This document shows, piece after piece, positions 53,693-63,490 of a stretch of DNA of 64,000 nt. Position numbers and translations under genes: made by a program. This DNA comes from an uncultured beta proteobacterium (GTDB lineage: Bacteria; Pseudomonadota; Gammaproteobacteria; Burkholderiales; Burkholderiaceae_C). The number at the start of each line of letters is the position of its first letter. Position 1 is the first letter of the stretch. The stretch spans positions 1 through 64,000 of the forward strand of contig CAJCCO010000037.1 of assembly GCA_903960915.1 (NCBI GenBank), read 5' to 3'. The notes below the pieces were generated by a model. The model was given only the letters and a program-made list of their open reading frames with translations, ran no database searches and had not been told where the DNA came from.

Positions 53693-54292
53693 TTACTGCA
53701 GCAGCAGCTTGATGTCGGCCGCCAATGCCGGGGCGCCGGTGCCGTAGCGCGTGTACAAACGCAGCTTGCCCTGGGTGTCGTAAACGTAGCTACCCGCTGA
53801 ATGGTCCATGGTGTAACTGGTGGCGGTTTTCCCGTCGACCTTTTTGTAATACACCTTGTAGTCCTTGGCGATGGCTTCGAGCTTGTCAGGCGTGGTGTAG
53901 AGCGCTAAAAAGCTGGGGTCGAAGTTGGTCATATAGGCCTTGAGAACTTCAGGCGTGTCACGGGCTGGGTCTACCGTGACGAACAGGCCTTGCAGGCGCT
54001 CGCCGTCTTTGCCCAGCAGGCGTTTGACCTCGGCCAACTCAGCCATGGAGGTGGGGCAGACGTCGGGGCATTGCGTGTAGCCAAAGAACAGCACCACCAC
54101 CTTGCCGGCAAAGTCCTTGATGCTGCGGGCCTGACCGTTGTGGTCGGTCATGGTGAAGTCCAGCGCGTAGTCGGCGCCGGTCAGGTCTATCGACACAAAG
54201 TTCAGCTTTTTCTCGGAGCAGGCCAGCAGCCCAGCGCTGCCGGCCAGCAGCGACCAGCGGGCGAGGGACTGAAGGGCCTGGCGTTTGTTCAT
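53693..54292 (-). CDS. SCO1/SenC-family copper chaperone lipoprotein
   Basis: Thioredoxin-fold copper chaperone that helps load CuA of cytochrome oxidase subunit II. It has 199 residues from ATG 54292. Lipobox LLAC with Cys25 predicts a lipid-anchored periplasmic protein. Copper ligands are Cys75 and Cys79 in TQCPDVCPTS, with the distal His in TMDHSAGSYVYD. Last gene of the oxidase assembly run. Confidence 0.94.
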   Translation of the reverse strand: MNKRQALQSLARWSLLAGSAGLLACSEKKLNFVSIDLTGADYALDFTMTDHNGQARSIKDFAGKVVVLFFGYTQCPDVCPTSMAELAEVKRLLGKDGERLQGLFVTVDPARDTPEVLKAYMTNFDPSFLALYTTPDKLEAIAKDYKVYYKKVDGKTATSYTMDHSAGSYVYDTQGKLRLYTRYGTGAPALAADIKLLLQ

Positions 54293-54299
54293 GCCGGTT

Positions 54300-55202
54300 T
54301 TATAAAACATAGTGGTCTACCAGCAAGGCGGCAAACAGCACGCTGAGGTGAATGAGCGAGAAGCGGAAAGTTCGGCGCGCCAGCTCGTCCGAGTAGTGGC
54401 GCCACAGCTGAAAACCGTAGCCACAAAATCCAATACTCAGGATGACGGCAACCACCAGGTACAGCCAGGAACTCATGCCGTAGACATAGGGCAGCAGACA
54501 GGCAGCAAACAGGATGATGGTGTAGAGCAGTATTTGCAGCCGGGTGAAGGCATTGCCATGGGTCACGGGCAGCATGGGCAGGCCGGATTTGCGATAGTCC
54601 TCCACGCGGTACAGGGCCAGCGCCCAGAAGTGAGGCGGCGTCCACAAGAAAATAATCAAGAACAAAATCAGCGGCTCGGGGCCGACGTTGCCGGCCATGG
54701 CCGCCCAGCCCAGCACCGGTGGCATGGCGCCAGAGGCACCGCCAATCACGATGTTCTGCGGCGTGCGCGGCTTGAGAATGACGGTGTAGATCACGGCGTA
54801 GCCCACAAAGGTGGCAAAGGTCAGCCACATGGTTAGCGGATTAACCCAGACGTACAGCAACACCGAGCCCAGCGTGCACAAAATGGCTGAGAACAGCAGG
54901 GTTTGCCAATCGGCCAGTTCGCCTTTGGCGGTGGGGCGCCAGGCCGTGCGTTTCATCTTGGCGTCAATGCCTTTTTCGACTATGCAGTTGAACGCTGCAG
55001 CGGCGGCGGCCACCAGCCAGATGCCCAGGCAGGCCAGCAAGGCCAACCGTATCTCGGCCATGTTGGGCACGCCCGGCACGGCCAGCACCATGCCAATGAG
55101 CGCGCAAAACACAATGAGCTGGATAACGCGGGGCTTGGTCAGCGCATGAAACTGCCGAAACACGGACAGGGGCGTGGAAGCGGGAAGGGATTGGGCACTC
55201 AT
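54300..55202 (-). CDS. ctaB: protoheme IX farnesyltransferase (heme O synthase)
   Basis: Membrane prenyltransferase converting heme B to heme O. It has 300 residues with about eight or nine membrane helices. [19 protein letters not shown] is the conserved N-D-x-x-x-D-x-x-M-x-R-T-x-x-R-P motif. [18 protein letters not shown] and [14 protein letters not shown] follow. Overlaps ctaA by 4 nt, so heme O and heme A synthesis are coupled. Confidence 0.96.
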   Translation of the reverse strand: MSAQSLPASTPLSVFRQFHALTKPRVIQLIVFCALIGMVLAVPGVPNMAEIRLALLACLGIWLVAAAAAAFNCIVEKGIDAKMKRTAWRPTAKGELADWQTLLFSAILCTLGSVLLYVWVNPLTMWLTFATFVGYAVIYTVILKPRTPQNIVIGGASGAMPPVLGWAAMAGNVGPEPLILFLIIFLWTPPHFWALALYRVEDYRKSGLPMLPVTHGNAFTRLQILLYTIILFAACLLPYVYGMSSWLYLVVAVILSIGFCGYGFQLWRHYSDELARRTFRFSLIHLSVLFAALLVDHYVL

Positions 55203-56362
55203 GCAGGCGGTCTCGGGTCGGAAAGTTTCGGAACAAAAGGCGGTGCCGTCTGGCTGGCGGCCAGCGCCCAGACCATCACCAGCACCAGGGCGGCCGCGCC
55301 CCCGGTATGTAAAACAGCAGCCAGCAGCGGCCAGCCCAGCACCACGTTACTCAGGCCAGTGGCCAATTGCAAGGCGGTTAAAAAGGCCAGCCAGCGCGAG
55401 TGCATGCGCAAGGGGCGCACGCGGTTGAGTTGCCAGGCTAGCGCACCCAACAACAGCAGCACCACAAAGGCCATCAAGCGGTGGGTCCAATGGATGGCGG
55501 TGAGAGCGGCAAAACTGATGTGCTCGCCCTGACCGGTCAGGCCCAGGCCGCGCCACAGTTCAAAGCCCTGGGTGAAGTTCATGGCCGGCCACCAGCTGTT
55601 TTGGCAGGTGGGAAAGTCCGAGCAGGCCAACACCGCGTAATTGGTGCTAACCCAGCCACCCAGCGCGACTTGCACGGCCAACAACAGCAGCACCAGCCAA
55701 AGGAAAACACGCAAGCCCGGCGTCAAATCCACAGGCGCACGCTGTGCGGTGCGCAGGCTTGTGCGTGCCGCCTGCACGCCCAACATGGCCAGCAACACCA
55801 GTCCCCCCATGAGGTGCAGGGTCACGATGGCCGGGAACAATTTCATGGTGACCGTCAGCGCACCAAACGCACCCTGCACACAGACCCAGAACAAGGTCAG
55901 CAGTGGCCACCAGGGCGCATCGGCGGGGTCACGCACATCGGCTTTCCGCCAGCGCCGCCAACTGCCCACGGCCAGCACCAGAATGAGCACGCCAACGCTG
56001 GTGGCCAGGTAGCGGTGAATCATTTCAATCCAGGCTTTGCCATGGGTGACCGGGCCCGTGGGCATGGCGTCCTGCGCGCTTGCAATGGCGGCTGAAGCAC
56101 CCAAAGGGCTGGCGCTCCCGTAGCAGCCAGGCCAGTCGGGGCAGCCCAGGCCAGAGTCCGTCAGGCGGGTAAAGGCACCAAACAAGATCAGGTCGAAGGT
56201 TAGAAACAGCGTGAGCAGGGTCAGCGCCTGGTGACGGCGCAAAGGCGTGGCCGCTTTATTGCGCCACGCCACCCAGGCTAAGGGCAACAGCGCCATCAGC
56301 AAGCCCAAACCCATCACGCGCAGCAAGGGCGAGGCATCCAGAAAATCAAACACGGCCATCAT
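55199..56362 (-). CDS. ctaA: heme A synthase
   Basis: Oxidises the C8 methyl of heme O to make heme A. It has 387 residues and eight predicted membrane segments. [20 protein letters not shown] contains the family Cys and GxxGxx motif, and [15 protein letters not shown] and [16 protein letters not shown] carry heme-ligand histidines. Start at 56362 (ATGATG doublet; 56359 equally possible). Upstream codons in frame are not conserved. Confidence 0.95.
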   Translation of the reverse strand: MMAVFDFLDASPLLRVMGLGLLMALLPLAWVAWRNKAATPLRRHQALTLLTLFLTFDLILFGAFTRLTDSGLGCPDWPGCYGSASPLGASAAIASAQDAMPTGPVTHGKAWIEMIHRYLATSVGVLILVLAVGSWRRWRKADVRDPADAPWWPLLTLFWVCVQGAFGALTVTMKLFPAIVTLHLMGGLVLLAMLGVQAARTSLRTAQRAPVDLTPGLRVFLWLVLLLLAVQVALGGWVSTNYAVLACSDFPTCQNSWWPAMNFTQGFELWRGLGLTGQGEHISFAALTAIHWTHRLMAFVVLLLLGALAWQLNRVRPLRMHSRWLAFLTALQLATGLSNVVLGWPLLAAVLHTGGAAALVLVMVWALAASQTAPPFVPKLSDPRPPA

Positions 56363-56375
56363 GGTTAGGGTGCTG

Positions 56376-57134
56376 TCAAGGCTTGGGCTTGAGCTCGCGC
56401 CCGGGCTGGTCCCAGAAAGCCGAGGCACGCAGCAGACGCTCCAGGTCGCGCTTGGCCTGTGCGGCACCGTTGCGGTTCAGCGCGGCCGGAAAGCGCATCA
56501 TCCAGTTGCCCATCGGGTCAACCACATACAGATGCTCGGAGAGTTGGTGACCGGCGGCCGGTGAGAGCCAGTTGTTCAGCACGGCGGGCGGCAGGCGCAA
56601 AACGGTGGCGCCTTTGAGGGCGGGCTGGAGGGCATCAGGCACAGGCGCATCGTCGGCCAGCAACCAGACCCAATCCAGGCGGTCTTTTTCTTTGCCCAGG
56701 CTTTCGCGCATCTGGCGTTGCAAGTACAGGTGCTCGCTGCACAGTTTGTCGCAAGCGGCCGCACCCACGCTGACCAGCAGCCACTGGCCGCGCAGCGCTT
56801 GCAGCGCCATAGATGTGCCGTCGAGGGTGACGGCACGGGCATCGGGCAAGGGCCGCTGGGGGGTTATCAACTCGCCAAAGTTGCGCCGCCCTTCTGGCCG
56901 GACCACGTAATAGGTGATGTAAGAAGCCACCACCGGTGCCGCACACACCAAAAACACCATCAACATTTTCCAGCGGCCCATGCCAGTGCGCTGCTCAGCG
57001 GTGGGCAGGGTTTGCTCGGGTGCCGGCATGGCGTGCACCGTCAGACCCAGTGCGTGGTCAGCAGAAGGCGCTGCAGGAACAGACTTAGCGGCGCCGGGGG
57101 AAGATGAATCGTCTAACAATTTGAAACCAGACAT
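56376..57134 (-). CDS. membrane-anchored thioredoxin-fold protein of the oxidase cluster
   Basis: A 252-residue protein with one membrane segment (MLMVFLVCAAPVVASYITYYVV) and a periplasmic domain resembling SCO proteins. GQWLLVSVGAAACDKLCSEH has a CxxxC pair in the copper-binding position, but the distal His is not obvious. Conserved beside ctaA and surf1 in Burkholderiales; presumed assembly role. The start at 57134 (MSGFKLL) overlaps surf1 by 50 nt. A later start at 57032 would avoid this but has no better ribosome site. Confidence 0.8.
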   Translation of the reverse strand: MSGFKLLDDSSSPGAAKSVPAAPSADHALGLTVHAMPAPEQTLPTAEQRTGMGRWKMLMVFLVCAAPVVASYITYYVVRPEGRRNFGELITPQRPLPDARAVTLDGTSMALQALRGQWLLVSVGAAACDKLCSEHLYLQRQMRESLGKEKDRLDWVWLLADDAPVPDALQPALKGATVLRLPPAVLNNWLSPAAGHQLSEHLYVVDPMGNWMMRFPAALNRNGAAQAKRDLERLLRASAFWDQPGRELKPKP

Positions 57135-57807
57135 AAAGAATTGCAATCAAGCCACTCAGTGCAAACCACTGAAAGGCATAGCCGTAGTGTTTGTCAACGC
57201 CGGAGCCCAGCACCGGCCACTCGCGCAACAGGCCCTCAGAGAGGGCGCCCGTTTGCTGCACAGATACATTCAAGAGCGGCACACCGGTCTCAGCCTTGAA
57301 ACTGGCCAGGTCGATATTTTGCCGGATGAGGCCCTCGCTCGAGCTACCGAGTTCGTATAACTTGGACGGGGGCGGGACAATGCGGCCTTCCAGAGTCACC
57401 ACACCCGCCGGGGTCTCAACCTGGGGGGTCGCATTGCGGTCCAAAAAATTACGCGCCAGCCAGCCCCGCTGCACCAGCACGACAGCCGCCTCACCTTCGA
57501 GTTGCAAGGGCGTCACCACGTAGTAACCCACCTTGCCATTCATCTGCCGGTTGTCAAGCAAGACCGTGTGCTGCCCCAGCCACTGCCCGCGTAACAGCAC
57601 TCGGCGGTGCACATCGCGCAGGGCATCCGGTGCTGCGAGTAGCGCAGGCGCCTCAAGACGGGCCAGTTGGCCCTGGGCCTCTGTGCTGCTCTGCAAGGCC
57701 TGCTTTTGGGCAGCCCGGCCCAACTGCCAACGCCCCAGGCTCAGCGTGACGAAAATAGACAGCAGCGCGACAGCCGTGATCAGGCCAAACTTCCAGCGTG
57801 CGTTCAC
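57085..57807 (-). CDS. SURF1-family cytochrome oxidase assembly protein
   Basis: A 240-residue SURF1 protein, implicated in heme A insertion into subunit I. The first transmembrane helix is at the N terminus (FGLITAVALLSIFVTLSLGRWQLGR, which includes the LGxWQL signature) and the second at the C terminus (YAFQWFALSGLIAILYVWF). The central loop has the G-Y-Y-V-V-T-P and LVQRGWL motifs. It starts 15 nt from the divergent DUF2909 gene. Confidence 0.94.
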   Translation of the reverse strand: MNARWKFGLITAVALLSIFVTLSLGRWQLGRAAQKQALQSSTEAQGQLARLEAPALLAAPDALRDVHRRVLLRGQWLGQHTVLLDNRQMNGKVGYYVVTPLQLEGEAAVVLVQRGWLARNFLDRNATPQVETPAGVVTLEGRIVPPPSKLYELGSSSEGLIRQNIDLASFKAETGVPLLNVSVQQTGALSEGLLREWPVLGSGVDKHYGYAFQWFALSGLIAILYVWFQIVRRFIFPRRR

Positions 57808-57822
57808 GAGATAATCCTATCT

Positions 57823-58032
57823 ATGAAATATTTAGTCATCACTGCGTTTGTCGCGATTGTCGCTAGTCTTGGAACAGCCATGTTCTTCATGATGAAATCC
57901 GGCGCCAAGGGCAACAAAATGGCCGTCGCCCTGGCCATGCGGGTGGGTCTGTCCATTGTGCTGTTCCTGTCCGTTTTGCTGGCCTGGAAGCTGGGCTACT
58001 TGCATCCCACAGGCATTGGGGCTGGCCAATAA
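57823..58032 (+). CDS. DUF2909 twin-transmembrane protein
   Basis: A 69-residue protein with two membrane helices (LVITAFVAIVASLGTAMFF and VGLSIVLFLSVLLAWKLGYL) joined by a short basic loop, ending HPTGIGAGQ. This is the small DUF2909 protein regularly encoded opposite the oxidase genes in Burkholderiales. Its position between surf1 and ctaE suggests a link to oxidase assembly; function unknown. Confidence 0.85.
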   Translation: MKYLVITAFVAIVASLGTAMFFMMKSGAKGNKMAVALAMRVGLSIVLFLSVLLAWKLGYLHPTGIGAGQ

Positions 58033-58057
58033 AGGTCACGACACTCAGAATGGAAAA

Positions 58058-58084
58058 AGGCACCGCTAGCGGTGCCTTATTTTC
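58058..58084. terminator. bidirectional terminator between DUF2909 gene and ctaE
   Basis: AAGGCACCGC-T-AGCGGTGCCTT stem of about ten pairs, with TATTTT on the plus side and a run of T on the minus side (from GAAAAAGG). Fits both convergent genes. Confidence 0.85.
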
Positions 58085-58111
58085 GCCCGGCCCAATAGAC
58101 CGAGAGCTTGC

Positions 58112-58993
58112 TTACATCCAATAAACCAGGACGTAGAGGCCCAGCCACACCACGTCCACAAAGTGCCAGTACCAGGCGGCACCTTCAAAGCCGAAGTGGT
58201 GGTCAGCCGAGAAATGGCCTTTTTGCAATCGCAGGGTGATGAACAACAGCATCAGCATGCCCACAAAAACGTGGAAGCCGTGGAAACCCGTGAGCATGAA
58301 GAAGGTGGAACCATACACGCCAGATGTCAACTTGAGGTTGAGATCATGGTAAGCGTGGTAGTACTCGTAACCCTGCACAACCAGGAACACGATACCCAGC
58401 AGCACAGTGAGCCACATGAAAGTCAAGGTTTTGCTGCGGTTGCCAACAAGCAGGGCGTGGTGAGCAATCGTCAGGGTGACGCCTGAAGTCAACAACAAAG
58501 CCGTGTTGATGGTGGGCAACCAGAACGGGGTCATGGTGGTGAAGGGCTCAACAATGCCAGCGGGTGAGGCCGTGACACCGGCAGCCAGGCTGGGCCAGAC
58601 GGCTTTGAAGTCGGGCCACAACAGCGCGTTTTCAAGACTTCCCAACGCGGGCACCGAGTGCGAACGGGCCCACCACAAGGCGGTGAAGAAGGCGCCGAAA
58701 AACATCACCTCGGAGAAGATGAACCAGCTCATGCTCCAGCGGAAGGATAAATCAATCTTTCGGCTGTACTGACCGCTTTCGCTCTCGCCCACAGCCTCGC
58801 TGAACCACTGGTACAACACCCCCAAGAACCAGACCATACCAAAGGCCAGCGCGTATTTGCCCCAACTCGAGCCATTGATCCACTGGCCGGCGCCAAGGAT
58901 GACAAAAAACAGACCCAGTGCCGCCATCGCGGGATGCCGGGAGGGCTGGGGTACAAAGTAGTAAGGTGTTGTGCCGTGTGCTGTTGAACTCAT
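58112..58993 (-). CDS. ctaE: cytochrome c oxidase subunit III
   Basis: Seven-helix subunit III of the aa3-type oxidase, 293 residues. Conserved segments: FRWSMSWFIFSEVMFFGAFF with the buried Glu, LTSGVTLTIAHHALLVGNR, GSTFFMLTGFHGFHVFVGM and the end ADHHFGFEGAAWYWHFVDVV. Downstream of ctaG and DUF2970 on the same strand; ends at a terminator. Confidence 0.97.
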   Translation of the reverse strand: MSSTAHGTTPYYFVPQPSRHPAMAALGLFFVILGAGQWINGSSWGKYALAFGMVWFLGVLYQWFSEAVGESESGQYSRKIDLSFRWSMSWFIFSEVMFFGAFFTALWWARSHSVPALGSLENALLWPDFKAVWPSLAAGVTASPAGIVEPFTTMTPFWLPTINTALLLTSGVTLTIAHHALLVGNRSKTLTFMWLTVLLGIVFLVVQGYEYYHAYHDLNLKLTSGVYGSTFFMLTGFHGFHVFVGMLMLLFITLRLQKGHFSADHHFGFEGAAWYWHFVDVVWLGLYVLVYWM

Positions 58994-59047
58994 GTCAAAT
59001 CCATTCCTATCGATTCACTTCTATCTTGATCAGGTGCCAGGCGGGCC

Positions 59048-59266
59048 TTATTTGGCCACGACCCAATTCACCAGGACTACCAAACTAACTACCATCACTA
59101 TGGCTGCACCAATACCGACCACAATGATGTGAAAGGGGTTGACGCGGGCCATGTCTTCTACAGACTCGCTGTTTTTTCGAATACCCACAAAAGACCAGGC
59201 CACCACCTTGACGCTGCGCCAAAACGAGGCTTGTCGCACCGGCTTTTGAGACAACTCACCGCTCAT
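59048..59266 (-). CDS. DUF2970 small membrane protein
   Basis: A 72-residue protein with one C-terminal membrane helix (IIVVGIGAAIVMVVSLVVLV). The soluble part SFWRSVKVVAWSFVGIRK is typical of DUF2970. Always seen near the oxidase genes in this group; function unknown. Overlaps ctaG by 4 nt. Confidence 0.85.
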   Translation of the reverse strand: MSGELSQKPVRQASFWRSVKVVAWSFVGIRKNSESVEDMARVNPFHIIVVGIGAAIVMVVSLVVLVNWVVAK

Positions 59267-59853
59267 GCCGGCGCCTTGGTCTTAACCACTGCGGCGGCCA
59301 CCGGTGCTGCCGGCACCTTGCCACCCACTTCAAAGAAGGTGTACGACAAGGTAATGGTGGTGACATCTTTAGACAACTTGGGGTCAATCACAAAGACGAC
59401 AGGCCAGGCTTTTTTCTCACCCGGCTCGAGTGTGTACTGGTTAAAGCAGAAGCACTCCACCTTGTTGAAATAGGGGCTCGCCTGCTGTGGTGCATAGCTG
59501 GGTATTGCCTGCGCCGACATCTTGCGGTTCTGCATGTTCTGGAACTCGTACATCACTGTGGCCATTTGGCCAGGATGTACTTGCATGGAGCGCTTTTCGG
59601 GCTTGAATTCCCAAGGGCCGCGCGAGTTGGCGTCAAACTCGACCGTGATGGTGCGGCTCACATCCACTTGCGTGTTAGTTACATTCGATTTGGCACCCGG
59701 TATATCGCGCTCGCCAATGGCCAGCACGTTGATGCCAGTCATCTCGCAAATAGCGTTGTAGATGGGCACCAAGGCATAACCGAAGGCGAACATGCCAGCG
59801 GTTACCACCACCAGCTTGCGCACCATCCGAAAATTTTCAAGCCGAAGGTTCAT
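59263..59853 (-). CDS. ctaG: cytochrome c oxidase assembly protein CtaG (Cox11)
   Basis: Copper chaperone for the CuB centre of subunit I. It has 196 residues with a single N-terminal membrane anchor (LVVVTAGMFAFGYALVPIYN). The copper-binding motif is VECFCFNQ, with the following LEPGEKKAWPVVFVIDP signature and DVTTITLSYTFF. Two genes downstream of ctaD, the usual place. Confidence 0.96.
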   Translation of the reverse strand: MNLRLENFRMVRKLVVVTAGMFAFGYALVPIYNAICEMTGINVLAIGERDIPGAKSNVTNTQVDVSRTITVEFDANSRGPWEFKPEKRSMQVHPGQMATVMYEFQNMQNRKMSAQAIPSYAPQQASPYFNKVECFCFNQYTLEPGEKKAWPVVFVIDPKLSKDVTTITLSYTFFEVGGKVPAAPVAAAVVKTKAPA

Positions 59854-59856
59854 GGC

Positions 59857-59967
59857 CTATTTGCCCAGAACAATCATCTTGGCCATGAAGCCCACAAAAA
59901 ACACCAGCGCAACGGAGGCCAGGATCAACCCGGTCTTCAGATTAGATTTTTTTTGTTCAGGTGTCAT
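59857..59967 (-). CDS. 36-residue cytochrome oxidase small assembly protein
   Basis: A short frame of 37 codons between ctaD and ctaG, reading MTPEQKKSNLKTGLILASVA and ending MIVLGK. One membrane helix (LILASVALVFFVGFMAKMIV) after a polar, lysine-containing N terminus. Both gaps to its neighbours are very short (3 nt and 20 nt), which supports it as a real gene. Small proteins of this kind occur at this position in other Burkholderiales; presumed role in oxidase assembly. Confidence 0.8.
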   Translation of the reverse strand: MTPEQKKSNLKTGLILASVALVFFVGFMAKMIVLGK

Positions 59968-59987
59968 GGCGGCAATTCAGCTGGGTT

Positions 59988-61607
59988 TCAGGCAACAATT
60001 TTGTTGGCCGCCGCATTGAGCTTGGGCGGTGTTTCAAAGGTGTGGAAAGGGGCTGGCGATGGAACTTCCCACTCCAGACCTTCGGCACCTTCCCAAGGCT
60101 TTTGAGGGGCTTTTTCACCCTTGCCCATCATGGCGGGCAAGACGATGAAGAAGAAGAAATACACCTGGGCAATACCGAAGGCAAAACCGCCCACAGATGC
60201 CAGCGCATTGAAGTCTGCAAACTGCATGGGGTAATCAGCATAACGACGTGGCATACCCGCCAGACCCAAGAAGTGCATGGGGAAGAAGGTCACGTTGAAC
60301 GCAATCAGCGACCACCAGAAGTGGATCTTGCCGCGCGTTTCGTTGTACATCACACCGGTCCATTTAGGAGCCCAGTAGTAGTAACCAGCAAACATGGCGT
60401 ACAGCGAACCGGCCACCAGTACATAGTGGAAGTGAGCCACCACGTAGTAGGTGTCTTGAACCTGAATGTCAATCGGTGCCATGGCCAGAATCAGACCGGT
60501 GAAGCCACCCATGGTGAACACGAAAATGAAGCCCACAGCAAACAGCATGGGGGTCTCAAAGGTCATGGAACCTTGCCACATGGTGGCGATCCAGTTAAAA
60601 ATTTTCACGGCAGTCGGCACGGCAATCAGCATCGTGGCGTACATGAAGAACAACTGGCCAGTCACCGGCATACCGGTGGTGAACATGTGGTGTGCCCAGA
60701 CGATGAAGGACAGTATGGCAATACTGGAGGTGGCGTACACCATAGAGGCGTAACCAAACAGTTTCTTGCGGGCAAAAGCGGGCACGATCTGGCTGACGAT
60801 GCCGAAGGCCGGCAGAATCATGATGTAGACCTCGGGGTGACCGAAGAACCAGAAAATGTGCTGGTACATCACGGGGTCGCCGCCGCCTGCCGGGTTGAAG
60901 AACGAGGTACCAAAATGGCGGTCTGTCAGCGTCATGGTGATAGCACCGGCCAACACGGGCATCACAGCGATCAGCAGGTAGGCTGTGATGAGCCAGGTCC
61001 AGCAGAACATGGGCATTTTCATGAGCGTCATGCCGGGCGCGCGCATGTTCAAAATAGTCACGATGATGTTGATGGAGCCCATGATGGAGCTGGCACCCAA
61101 AATGTGCAGGGCAAAAATGCCGGCGTCCATGGACGGGCCTTGTTGCAGTGTCAGCGGCGCATACAGCGTCCAGCCTGCAGCAGGTGCGCCACCAGGCATA
61201 AAGAAGGAACTAACCAGCGTAGCCGCGGCAGGAATCATCAGCCAGAAGCTGAAGTTGTTCATGCGGGCAAACGCCATGTCAGCTGCGCCAATTTGCAGCG
61301 GAATCATCCAGTTAGCAAAACCCACAAAGCCCGGCATGATGGCGCCAAACACCATGATCAGACCGTGCATGGTGGTGAGCTGATTGAACAGCTCGGGATT
61401 CACCAGTTGCAAGCCTGGCTGAAACAGCTCGGCACGAATCAGCAAAGCCAAAACACCGCCAATCATCAGCATCGAGAAGCTGAACAGCAGGTACAAGGTA
61501 CCAATGTCTTTGTGGTTGGTTGCAAAAACCCAACGGCGCCAGCCCACAGGGGCGTGGTCGTGGTGATCGTCGTGGGCGTGATCGTGGTGGTCTAGAACGG
61601 CACTCAT
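59988..61607 (-). CDS. ctaD: cytochrome c oxidase subunit I (aa3 type)
   Basis: Catalytic subunit with low-spin heme a and the heme a3-CuB centre, 539 residues, twelve helices. [20 protein letters not shown] opens the family domain. CuB and cross-linked His-Tyr are in [20 protein letters not shown]; heme a3/a ligands are in [14 protein letters not shown]. The N terminus is His/Asp-rich ([14 protein letters not shown]). It follows ctaC in the operon ctaC-ctaD-small protein-ctaG-DUF2970-ctaE. Confidence 0.98.
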   Translation of the reverse strand: MSAVLDHHDHAHDDHHDHAPVGWRRWVFATNHKDIGTLYLLFSFSMLMIGGVLALLIRAELFQPGLQLVNPELFNQLTTMHGLIMVFGAIMPGFVGFANWMIPLQIGAADMAFARMNNFSFWLMIPAAATLVSSFFMPGGAPAAGWTLYAPLTLQQGPSMDAGIFALHILGASSIMGSINIIVTILNMRAPGMTLMKMPMFCWTWLITAYLLIAVMPVLAGAITMTLTDRHFGTSFFNPAGGGDPVMYQHIFWFFGHPEVYIMILPAFGIVSQIVPAFARKKLFGYASMVYATSSIAILSFIVWAHHMFTTGMPVTGQLFFMYATMLIAVPTAVKIFNWIATMWQGSMTFETPMLFAVGFIFVFTMGGFTGLILAMAPIDIQVQDTYYVVAHFHYVLVAGSLYAMFAGYYYWAPKWTGVMYNETRGKIHFWWSLIAFNVTFFPMHFLGLAGMPRRYADYPMQFADFNALASVGGFAFGIAQVYFFFFIVLPAMMGKGEKAPQKPWEGAEGLEWEVPSPAPFHTFETPPKLNAAANKIVA

Positions 61608-61642
61608 TCTGATTTCCTTCTCAATACTTTAATCTTGGCAAA

Positions 61643-62830
61643 TTATTTGCGGGCAGCCAGCACTTCAGCGGGCTGCACCAACTGGCCAGTCTTGTTGGAC
61701 CAGTTGTTTTTGGTGAAGGTGATGACAGCAGCAATATCGGTGTCACTCATTGATTTCCATGCAGGCATGGTCAAATTGTTTTGACCATTCAACAAAACCA
61801 TGATTTGTTTGGTTTTGTCGGCATCGAGCACCACGGCAGCACCGTCAAGTGCCTTGATCGGGCCGGCACCCTTGCCGCTGGCTTGGTGGCAGGCAGCACA
61901 GTTGGCGGCATACACTTTTTCACCGCGCTTGGACAGGTCTTCGGCGGTCCAGACTTTGGTTGGATCATCCGCTTTGGCAGCCATTTTTTTCTGCTCAGCG
62001 GCCACCCACAGGGCATAGTCTTCAGCCGACACCACTTTCACGTGGATAGGCATGTAGGCGTGCTCTTTGCCGCACAACTCGACGCACTGACCGTGGTAAT
62101 CACCAATCTTTTCGGCGCGAAACCAGGTGTCACGTACAAAGCCGGGAATAGCGTCTTGCTTGATACCAAACGAAGGCACCATGAAAGAGTGAATCACGTC
62201 GTTGGCCGTGGTGATGATGCGAACTTTCTTGTTCACGGGAACCACCATAGGATGGTCTACCTTGAGCAAATAGTCATCAACTGCTTCCCCTTTTTTAGGG
62301 CCGCCATCGTTGGACATCTGACGGTGCGCTGCATCCAGGGAGGAGATGAAACCAATGCCTTCGCCCTCGCCCTTGATGTAGTCGTAACCCCATTTCCACT
62401 GCATGCCTGTGACCTTGATGGTCAGGTCGGCGTTGGTGGTGTCTTTCATGGCAACGACCACCTTGGTGGCGGGCAAAGCCATCAAGATCACGATGATGAA
62501 AGGAACAATGGTCCAGATAATTTCGACCGTCACCGACTCGTGAAAGTTGGCGGCCTTGTGGCCAACCGACTTACGGTGTTTCCAGATGGAGTAAAACATC
62601 ACTGCAAACACTGCTACGAATATGACCGTGCACAAAATCAGCATGAACCAGTGAAGCCAGGCTTGCTCTTGGGCAATTTTGGTGACGGCTGGATGCAAAT
62701 TCAGTTGATTGACCGCCGGGCCGCCGGGTAAGTCATTGACCGCAAGGGCCGCCGTAAAAGCCACAGAACCAGCCCAGGCAAATGCTGCCAACCACACTGC
62801 TGCCAATTTATTGAAAATGCTCTTCATCAT
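61643..62830 (-). CDS. ctaC: cytochrome c oxidase subunit II with fused cytochrome c domain
   Basis: Subunit II, 395 residues from ATG 62830 (GTG at 62836 also possible). Signal segment, then two membrane helices (about 45-110). CuA ligands are in GQCVELCGKEHAYM. The C-terminal extension (from about residue 300) is a cytochrome c domain with heme motif CAACH and axial Met in NLTMPAWKSM, so this is a caa3-type arrangement. First gene of the oxidase operon. Confidence 0.97.
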   Translation of the reverse strand: MMKSIFNKLAAVWLAAFAWAGSVAFTAALAVNDLPGGPAVNQLNLHPAVTKIAQEQAWLHWFMLILCTVIFVAVFAVMFYSIWKHRKSVGHKAANFHESVTVEIIWTIVPFIIVILMALPATKVVVAMKDTTNADLTIKVTGMQWKWGYDYIKGEGEGIGFISSLDAAHRQMSNDGGPKKGEAVDDYLLKVDHPMVVPVNKKVRIITTANDVIHSFMVPSFGIKQDAIPGFVRDTWFRAEKIGDYHGQCVELCGKEHAYMPIHVKVVSAEDYALWVAAEQKKMAAKADDPTKVWTAEDLSKRGEKVYAANCAACHQASGKGAGPIKALDGAAVVLDADKTKQIMVLLNGQNNLTMPAWKSMSDTDIAAVITFTKNNWSNKTGQLVQPAEVLAARK

Positions 62831-62889
62831 GTTCACTTCTTCATAGCCTCAAAACTTAATCAATCTGACCCGACCTGCGCACCGGTCAT

Positions 62890-63357
62890 TCACAGGGTGC
62901 GCAATGCCATCCGAATTTCTTTTGCCAGCATGGGACGCAATTCAGGACGAACAAACCGCCCCACATTGATGGAGCGTCCCTGCCCCGAAACCTCAATCAA
63001 CGACCGCTCACCTCGCTTGGGCTCGATCCGAACCCACTCTTGGCGGAATTCGGTACGCTCAAGCTTGCCGGCTGTTTCCAGCTCCACCAGCAAATGCCCG
63101 TCTCGCAAAACAATGCGCTCACCGTCAGTGGCGTGGCGTGCATAAAGCAGAAACCCAGCACCCACAGCCACCAGTTCAAGCCAGGCAAATGGCAACACCA
63201 TCACGGCGCCTTGAAACCAGAACACGGTGCCAATACCCAAGGAAACGATGCACAAGGACAGGTAAAACCAGGCCAACTGGGCGGGAGAAATCGCACAGTT
63301 ACGTCGCAAGAACCATTGGATGCTCTGGTCTTGCACAGTGGCAAATCGAAAGTCCAT
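62890..63357 (-). CDS. DUF2244 membrane protein
   Basis: A 155-residue DUF2244 protein. Two adjacent membrane helices (LAWFYLSLCIVSLGIGTVFW and LPFAWLELVAVGAGFLLYAR) are followed by a beta-rich cytoplasmic domain (REWVRIEPKRG-like, then VSGQGRSINVGRF). Start set at 63357 (MDFRFATVQDQS). Commonly located just upstream of the oxidase operon in alpha- and betaproteobacteria; function unknown. Confidence 0.86.
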   Translation of the reverse strand: MDFRFATVQDQSIQWFLRRNCAISPAQLAWFYLSLCIVSLGIGTVFWFQGAVMVLPFAWLELVAVGAGFLLYARHATDGERIVLRDGHLLVELETAGKLERTEFRQEWVRIEPKRGERSLIEVSGQGRSINVGRFVRPELRPMLAKEIRMALRTL

Positions 63358-63490
63358 GTTAATCAAGCGCCATCTCTGGCATACACCATTTCTAACGGGT
63401 TACATACAGCGCAAACCCGCGCTGTACAAGCTGAATCGGGGCGATTGTAGCCCACACCTCCAGCGATGACTGACCTAGGCGCGATGGACT

